Shown: positions 58,938-64,000 of the stretch, piece by piece | How the letters are laid out: each line of letters starts with the position of its first letter | Numbering within the stretch: the first letter of the stretch is position 1 | From: Planctomycetota bacterium | GTDB taxonomy: Bacteria; Planctomycetota; UBA1135; GCA-002686595 | Direction of reading: 5' to 3' | Length of the DNA stretch: 64,000 bases | Assembly (NCBI GenBank): GCA_029259635.1 | Contig: JAJDEU010000028.1 | Location: 80,973-144,972, forward strand | The notes under the pieces: model-generated | What the model was told of the DNA's origin: nothing | Database searches by the model: none | What the model saw: the letters and a program-made list of their open reading frames with translations, nothing else | Program-made: the position numbers and the translations under genes

Positions 58938-60459
58938 TCTGCTCGGCCTGCTGGTCTCGACGAGTTGCGTCGCATCTGGAGCCGACGTCCACCTCGCCCC
59001 GCTCTACACCCGACTCTCGAGCGCGGGTGGCGGAACGAAATCCGAGGCGCTCTTCGGCATCGCTCTGACCGAACGAGAGCGACACGACGGTCCGGTCGAG
59101 CGCTGGGCCGTGCGTCCGCTGGGAGGTTGGCAGCGCGAACCGGACGGTCCCGCCGGAGTCACGCCGGGGAGCAACGCGCTCTCGCGCGTCGACTTCCTCT
59201 ACCCACTCGGGCGCCATACCACCGGCGTCCGCACGACCAGCTCGTGGTTCCTCCCGCTGTACAGCTTCAAGTCACGACCGACTGGCGCGGGTAGTCGGCG
59301 CTGGACTCTCCTCACGTTGCCCGGCTTTTGGTTCGCCGGCGAACCCGACGGACTCTCGAGCGTCGCCTGGTTCCCCATCGCGGGTCACGTCGAAGACTTC
59401 CTGACCTACGACGAGCTCAACTTCTTTCTGTTCCCGCTCTGGTCTTCCGCACAGCGCGACGGAAAAGCCTCTACCCACCTGCTCTTTCCATTCATCGGCT
59501 GGACCTTTGGCGGCGGCGAGTCGAGCCATCATTTCTGGCCGCTCTATCTGCACGCGGAGATCGATGGTGTCTACGAGCGGAACACGGTGCTGTGGCCTCT
59601 GATCCACTGGCAGACGAACCTCAAATTCAAAGGAGCCGAGAAAGCGCAGCGCATGTGGATGGTCTGGCCACTCTTTGGCGCGACTCGACAGGAGAGCTAC
59701 CGCAGCTATTCGACGCTCTGGCCTTTCTTCGGTTGGGCCACCGACTCGCGTTCGGACTTTTGGGCGCTCGATGCGCCCTGGCCGCTCGTTCGCGTGCAGC
59801 GCGGTGGAAAGAACCCGGAGGCCGACGAGCGCACGCGCCTGTGGCCCTTCTACTCTCACTTTCGCGGCGATCGCCTCGAGTCCTGGAACGTGATTTGGCC
59901 GCTCGTGCACAAGCGCCAAGAAACCTATCCGCATTCCCATCGGAGTTCCTTTTACGCGCTCCCCTTCTGGCAGTCCTGGCGCAAGAAGGATGAGGCGACG
60001 GGCGAAAAGTCCTCGTGGAAGAAACTCTGGCCGCTCTATCAGGATCGGCGAGAAGTGGGCCGCGAACGATTCAGCGCGCTCGCGCCCTACCCCTTTCACT
60101 TTGACAGTGAGTTCGACTTCTACTGGGCTTGGATGTTCGAGCTCTGGGTGACGGAAGAGCTTCCGAAGCTCGATCACCGGAGCGAACGAGCCTGGGGTGG
60201 ACTCTGGCGCCGAGAGCGTGACGCTTTCGAAGATCGGCGCTCGCTGACCGGTTTGTGGTCGGCGCGGAAGTATCGCGAAGCCGGACGTGTGGTCGAGGAG
60301 ACCTCGATCTTGTTCGGACTGCTCCGCTGGCGTTCTATAGAAGGGGTGGATACCGAATTTCTGACGCCGGCTTTCCCCGGTCCGGGCTGGCCCGCCGAGC
60401 GCGGGAGTGAGCAGCTGTGTACACCGGCGAAGGCAACACTGCGGGAGAGCGACTCATGA
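58906..60459 (+). CDS. WPL-repeat envelope protein
   Basis: 517 aa from the ATG at 58906, preceded by GGAAGG. A signal peptide ends LLGLLVSTSC, a weak lipobox. The mature protein repeats a short [LFIV]WPL/F-type motif at least nine times (LFPLW, FWPLYL, LWPLIH, VWPLFG, LWPFFG, PWPLVR, LWPFYS, IWPLVH, LWPLYQ), spaced by 20-45 residues, each set in a beta-like, Trp/Tyr-rich strand. It has no TM helix beyond the signal. The stop overlaps mlaE by four bases (ATGA), so it may belong to the lipid-transport unit. The frame opens upstream to 58801. Family and function are not recognised. Confidence 0.7.
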   Translation: MRSLLSSALIGLLGLLVSTSCVASGADVHLAPLYTRLSSAGGGTKSEALFGIALTERERHDGPVERWAVRPLGGWQREPDGPAGVTPGSNALSRVDFLYPLGRHTTGVRTTSSWFLPLYSFKSRPTGAGSRRWTLLTLPGFWFAGEPDGLSSVAWFPIAGHVEDFLTYDELNFFLFPLWSSAQRDGKASTHLLFPFIGWTFGGGESSHHFWPLYLHAEIDGVYERNTVLWPLIHWQTNLKFKGAEKAQRMWMVWPLFGATRQESYRSYSTLWPFFGWATDSRSDFWALDAPWPLVRVQRGGKNPEADERTRLWPFYSHFRGDRLESWNVIWPLVHKRQETYPHSHRSSFYALPFWQSWRKKDEATGEKSSWKKLWPLYQDRREVGRERFSALAPYPFHFDSEFDFYWAWMFELWVTEELPKLDHRSERAWGGLWRRERDAFEDRRSLTGLWSARKYREAGRVVEETSILFGLLRWRSIEGVDTEFLTPAFPGPGWPAERGSEQLCTPAKATLRESDS

Positions 60460-61241
60460 GCTTCCGCGAGAGCTTCGTCTCGGTCTGTGTTTCGGTGGGA
60501 CACATCGTCGAGTTGTTTCTGCAAGTCGTCCTGCGCTTGCCGCACGTCTGGAAGCGGCGGGAATCCACCGCGGCCCAGCTCTATGGCGCAAGCGTGCAAG
60601 TCCTGCATGTCGTACTACTAGTCGGCTTTTTCATCGGGATGGTGGTCTCGCTGCAGACCGGCATCGAACTCTCCGGCATCGGACAACAAGACCAGATCGG
60701 CACGATCGTCACCGTCTCGATGGCGCGCGAGATGGGCCCCTTCATCACGGGCATTATCATCGCCGCAACGGTCGGAAGTGCGATGGCCGCGGAGATTGGA
60801 ACCATGGCGGTCAGCGAAGAGCTAGCCGCGCTGGAAGTGCTCTCCGTCGATCGCGTGAGCTTCCTCGTCGTTCCGCGCCTCGTCGCGCTGGCCGTCATGT
60901 GCCCGCTCCTGACCGTGTTCTGCGACGCCGTCGGCGTCATCGGCGGAGGCTTTGTCGCCGAAGCGCAGCTCAACGTCGGACTCGAGCTCTACTACGACTC
61001 GGCCGTCTCCGCACTGCAGACTCCCACCGAGATTTTCGCCCTGCCGAAGGACGTCTACAGCGGACTGTTCAAATCGTTCGTCTTCGGCCTGATCGTCGCC
61101 TGCATTGCTTGTTCGGCGGGATTGCGAGCCAGCGGCGGCGCGCTCGGCGTCGGAAGCGCGACGCGCCAAGCCGTTCGCGACTCGATCATTTGGATCATCA
61201 TCTCGAACTACTTCATGACCTTGTTCTTCTACCAGAGCTGA
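60456..61241 (+). CDS. mlaE: MlaE-family ABC permease
   Basis: 261 aa from the ATG at 60456, preceded by GGGAGAG and overlapping the WPL stop. An interface helix precedes about five membrane segments. Family signatures are QTGIELSGIGQQ and REMGPFITGIIIAATVGSAMAAEIGTM. It is the permease of a retrograde or anterograde phospholipid transporter between inner and outer membranes. mlaF and mlaD follow; mlaB and mlaC are not in the window. Confidence 0.92.
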   Translation: MSFRESFVSVCVSVGHIVELFLQVVLRLPHVWKRRESTAAQLYGASVQVLHVVLLVGFFIGMVVSLQTGIELSGIGQQDQIGTIVTVSMAREMGPFITGIIIAATVGSAMAAEIGTMAVSEELAALEVLSVDRVSFLVVPRLVALAVMCPLLTVFCDAVGVIGGGFVAEAQLNVGLELYYDSAVSALQTPTEIFALPKDVYSGLFKSFVFGLIVACIACSAGLRASGGALGVGSATRQAVRDSIIWIIISNYFMTLFFYQS

Positions 61242-61254
61242 ACGAGGTAGCCCC

Positions 61255-62004
61255 ATGAAAGAGACAACCGAGCCGCTGATTCGATTCGAAAAGGTCACCA
61301 AAACCTTCGGATCAAAACGCATCCTCAACGAGCTCTCCTTCGACGTCTCGAAGGGTGAGACGCTCGTGATTATGGGACCGTCCGGAACCGGTAAGTCGGT
61401 GACCTTGCGGCACGCGATCGGTTTGATGCAGCCCGACAGCGGCCGTGTCGTTGTCGCCGGGCACGATATGTCCACGATCAGTCGAAAGGACCTCGCCGAG
61501 CTGCGCACCAAGGTCGGCTACTTGTTTCAAGAAGGCGCGCTGATCAACTGGATGAGTGTTGGCGACAACGTGGCTCTGCCGCTGCGCGAAAACACCGACT
61601 TCGATGAGGACGAAATTCGCGCGCGCGTAGAACAGAAGCTGGAGCTGGTTCACCTGAAAGACGTCTGGGAACGCATGCCATCCGACATCTCGGGCGGGAT
61701 GCGCAAACGTGTCGGCCTCGCCCGTGCGCTCATCACCGACCCCGAAATCATCTTCTACGACGAGCCCAACGCGGGACTCGATCCGGAGATCTCCATGTCG
61801 GTCAATCATCTGATTCGCGAGCTTGCCGACTCGCTCGGCATTACGTCCATCGTCATCACTCACCTGCTCAGCTGCGTGCGCGTGGTCGCCGACCGGGTCA
61901 TCATGCTCGAAGCCGGAGACATCGTCGTCGACACCACCCCCGCCGAGTTCATCGCCGCAAATCATCCGCGAGTGAAACAGTTCCTCGGTGAGTTTGCGGA
62001 TTGA
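61255..62004 (+). CDS. mlaF: MlaF-family ABC ATPase
   Basis: 249 aa. Walker A is GPSGTGKSVTLRH, the signature is DISGGMRKRVGLARAL, Walker B is IIFYDEPNAGLDP, and the H-loop is VITHLLS. It powers the MlaE permease. It is 13 bp after mlaE. Confidence 0.95.
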   Translation: MKETTEPLIRFEKVTKTFGSKRILNELSFDVSKGETLVIMGPSGTGKSVTLRHAIGLMQPDSGRVVVAGHDMSTISRKDLAELRTKVGYLFQEGALINWMSVGDNVALPLRENTDFDEDEIRARVEQKLELVHLKDVWERMPSDISGGMRKRVGLARALITDPEIIFYDEPNAGLDPEISMSVNHLIRELADSLGITSIVITHLLSCVRVVADRVIMLEAGDIVVDTTPAEFIAANHPRVKQFLGEFAD

Positions 62005-62085
62005 TTCCCGCCTTCAAGTCGCCCGGCCCACCGCCGTCCACCATTTCGCAAGAAACAACCACGCTCGATCCCCCCGCACTCCGTC

Positions 62086-63285
62086 ATGGGCAACTCACGC
62101 ACCTTCAAGCTCGGGCTCTTCTTCTTGGCCGCCTTCGGCATGCTGGCTTACTTCACGCTGTTCCTCTACGACCAGCAGTGGTTCGGCGAGCAGACCGTGT
62201 TTCGGGTCGAGTTCCCCGGCGCGAATGGCCTGCGCGTCGGCGATGGCGTGCGCGTCTCCGGGATGCGTATCGGGCGTGTGACGCGCATGAGCTTCGACCC
62301 GAATGCAGCGCCCGAGCGTCGCATCTCGATCAGTCTCTCGCTGGAGACGCCGGTCGTCTTGCGCGAGGGTTATCAAATTCAAATCGGAGAGACAACCCTG
62401 CTCGGCGGACGCAATATCGACATCGTGACCGGGCCGCCCGAGGCCGAGCCGATCCTCATCACGGACGACACGATCCTGGTCGGCGTGCTCGAGCCCTCGC
62501 CGCTCGCCGCGCTCTCCGCAGTCGGCGACCTCGTCTCGGACAACCGCGCCTTCGTGCGGAACATCCTCGAGAACTTCGACGCGGTGATGGCCGGTGTCCG
62601 CGCCGGAGACGGGACGATCGGGCGCTTGGTCTCGGACGAAGAGCTCGGCGACAAGGTTGGTGTAGCGCTGGATGACATCGCGCTCGCGGCGAACGACGCG
62701 AAGTCGATCGCCGGCGACCTTCGCGCCGGGAAAGGCACGCTCGGCAAGCTGATCACCGACGATGAGCTGCACGGCGCGGTGGAGACCGTTGTCGAAAATC
62801 TGCGCGACGGATCCGATGATCTCAAGCTGATCTTGGCCGACGTCGAAGCCGGAAAGGGCGCGGTCGGACGGTTGGTGCGCGACGAGGAGCTTGCCGACCA
62901 ACTCGCCGAGGCCATTCGAGGTCTGGAGAGCATGATCTCGAGCGCCGCCGCTGGCGAGGGAACGATCGGTCGCCTCTTCGCCGATGACCGAATCGCCAAA
63001 GACCTCGAAGAGATCGTCGCCAAGCTCAACTCCGGCGAGGGCGTGCTCGGCGCTCTGATCTCCTCCGACGAGATGTACCAAGACCTCAAGACGTCGCTCG
63101 ACGACATCTCCACCATCGTCGCCACGGTGCGCGAAGGCGAGGGCACCATCGGCAAGCTCATCATGAACGAAGAGGTCTACGCCGAGATTCTCGCAGCCGT
63201 ACGCTTGCTCACGCAATCTCTCGAAGACTACCGCGAAGCCGCGCCGGTCAGCACCTTCACTTCCGTCCTCTTCGGCGCCTTCTAA
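62086..63285 (+). CDS. mlaD: MlaD-type MCE protein with C-terminal GxGTxG repeats
   Basis: 399 aa. One N-terminal membrane anchor (about 8-28) and one MCE domain (VFRVEFPGANGLRVGDGVRVSGMRIGRV...LLGGRNIDI) are present. After it come six units of about 25-40 residues, each starting GxGTxGxLxxDEEL and then helical. This makes it longer than E. coli MlaD (183 aa). MCE hexamers carry lipid across the periplasm. It is 81 bp after mlaF. Confidence 0.9.
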   Translation: MGNSRTFKLGLFFLAAFGMLAYFTLFLYDQQWFGEQTVFRVEFPGANGLRVGDGVRVSGMRIGRVTRMSFDPNAAPERRISISLSLETPVVLREGYQIQIGETTLLGGRNIDIVTGPPEAEPILITDDTILVGVLEPSPLAALSAVGDLVSDNRAFVRNILENFDAVMAGVRAGDGTIGRLVSDEELGDKVGVALDDIALAANDAKSIAGDLRAGKGTLGKLITDDELHGAVETVVENLRDGSDDLKLILADVEAGKGAVGRLVRDEELADQLAEAIRGLESMISSAAAGEGTIGRLFADDRIAKDLEEIVAKLNSGEGVLGALISSDEMYQDLKTSLDDISTIVATVREGEGTIGKLIMNEEVYAEILAAVRLLTQSLEDYREAAPVSTFTSVLFGAF

Positions 63286-63304
63286 CCGGAAGAGGTTTTC
63301 CCGC

Positions 63305-63988
63305 TCAGTACGACCCGCGGAAGATCAAACCGATCGCGGTGTAGTCCGAGTCGACGATCAGGCCGCCGATATCGACGGCGTCACCGTTGAGATAGCGCAC
63401 GTCGATTCCGATCTGATTCCCGGGACTGAGCTCGAACAAGAGTCCTGCACGCGCATAGGCTCCGAAGGTGGTGTCCTGGTCTTCAAACAGGTTGGCACCA
63501 GCTTGATCGGTCAAGGTCGCATCGACGAGCAAGATCGAAGCTCCGGCGCCCAAGTAGGGCCGCATCGGAAAATCGCCCAAGCGGATTTCGTGGTGAAGTC
63601 CCGCGGAGAGCTCCCAAACGTCCACTTCGAGATCGACGATGCCCAGTCCGCCCGAAGCTTGCGTGGCTCGGTCGCGACTAAAGTTGAGCCCGAAGTCGAG
63701 CGCTAACCAGCTTCCCACCGGCTCCACTTCGATATTGAGCGCGAGATAGAGTTGGTCGTCGACGGGCTCCGACAGGTCGTCGTCGAAGGAGCGTTGTCCG
63801 ACCGTCATGCTGACGTGTTCCGCTTGATAGACGAGCGGCGCTTCGCGATGCCCCACCTGCGAGACCGCCGTGCAGGAGGACAGCGCGACGACTGCAAGTG
63901 CCGCGTGAAGGTTGAGTACCGGACCCGGTTCAGATCTAATCTTGTGGCATTGACGGGACGGGGGGTTTGGCCGTGTCGGGGATGCCAC
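63305..63988 (-). CDS. Putative outer-membrane beta-barrel protein, 5' end altered by a repeat
   Basis: 227 codons. The mature part alternates polar and hydrophobic residues in eight or so strands (QLYLALNIEVEPVGSWLALDFGLNF, DTTFGAYARAGLLFELSPGN) and ends in an aromatic residue, as in small OmpA/OmpW-like barrels. A signal-like stretch (LNLHAALAVVALSSCTAV) starts right where a repeated sequence (63917-63939) begins. The nearest start, GTG at 63988, lies inside that repeat and adds 23 unrelated residues. The gene may be expressed from a repeat-borne start or be damaged. It converges on mlaD. Confidence 0.6.
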   Translation of the reverse strand: MASPTRPNPPSRQCHKIRSEPGPVLNLHAALAVVALSSCTAVSQVGHREAPLVYQAEHVSMTVGQRSFDDDLSEPVDDQLYLALNIEVEPVGSWLALDFGLNFSRDRATQASGGLGIVDLEVDVWELSAGLHHEIRLGDFPMRPYLGAGASILLVDATLTDQAGANLFEDQDTTFGAYARAGLLFELSPGNQIGIDVRYLNGDAVDIGGLIVDSDYTAIGLIFRGSY

Positions 63989-63990
63989 AA
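63917..63990. repeat. Dispersed repeat segment shared with the dnaE-rplQ palindrome
   Basis: TACCGGACCCGGTTCAGATC and three further bases (63917-63939) match 15630-15652 with one change. Next to it CTTGTGGCAT (63941-63950) and ATGCCACAAG (63981-63990) form a second inverted repeat. The window ends ten bases later, so the full unit cannot be seen. Confidence 0.6.
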
Positions 63991-64000
63991 GGTTGGTTGT

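Overview
This is a high-GC chromosomal window dominated by the core information-processing genes of a diderm bacterium. Outer-membrane logic is shown by MlaE/F/D, two lipoproteins and a beta-barrel-like protein. Several traits argue against a standard gamma- or betaproteobacterium: an N-acetyl/N-succinylornithine-type carbamoyltransferase instead of ordinary ArgF, a Tsr3/DUF367-like rRNA-modification protein in the str region, a MutS2 lacking its Smr domain, and zinc-binding (C+) forms of S4, S14, L33, L36 and adenylate kinase. A planctomycete-like or deltaproteobacterial/myxobacterial-like lineage is plausible, but this is inference from gene content and not a phylogenetic placement.

Layout. 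1-1713: pilM-pilN (type IV pilus inner-membrane platform, minus strand). 1714-6812: a split nitrogen-PTS/sigma-54 cluster on the minus strand (rpoN ... hpf, ptsN, HPr), with truA inserted on the opposite strand and two copies of a small CTAG-ended inverted-repeat element. 6930-10852: recR, ybaB, dnaX, SRP RNA, two tRNA-Ser, tadA and tRNA-Arg(ACG), all minus strand. 11053-15616: the carbamoyltransferase and dnaE on the plus strand. These converge, across a 107-bp perfect palindrome, on the ribosomal block. 15734-30445: alpha, spc and S10 gene clusters on the minus strand (rplQ back to rpsJ), including secY, adk, infA and rpmJ. 30817-34636: a divergent EF-G, the Tsr3-like gene on the plus strand, then rpsG and rpsL. 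34721-49384: rpoC, rpoB, rplL, rplJ, rplA, rplK, nusG, secE, rpmG, tuf and the tRNA array Thr-Gly-Tyr-Thr, in the same order as the E. coli thrU-tyrU-glyT-thrT-tufB region. 49530-58696: aroC, mutS2, a third copy of the inverted-repeat element, a cystathionine synthase/lyase (plus strand), an HU/IHF protein, dtd, two lipoproteins and trpS. 58906-63285: a WPL-repeat envelope protein followed by mlaE-mlaF-mlaD (plus strand). The window ends in an outer-membrane-type protein whose 5' end runs into a repeated sequence.

The genes work together mainly in translation and transcription: about 30 ribosomal proteins, all core RNA polymerase subunits except omega, sigma-54, NusG, EF-Tu, an EF-G, IF-1, SecY/SecE and the SRP RNA. 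Translational coupling through 1-4 nt overlaps is common (pilM/pilN, dnaX/ybaB, adk/infA/rpmJ, secY/adk, rpsQ/rplN, rplP/rpmC, rplD/rplW, the lipoprotein/dtd run, WPL/mlaE). The most notable signals are the three-copy MITE-like family, long perfect palindromes at convergent gene ends, a natural Arg at S12 position 88, the altered G4 motif in EF-G, an Ala replacing the active-site Cys of the carbamoyltransferase, and the bacterial Tsr3-like gene.
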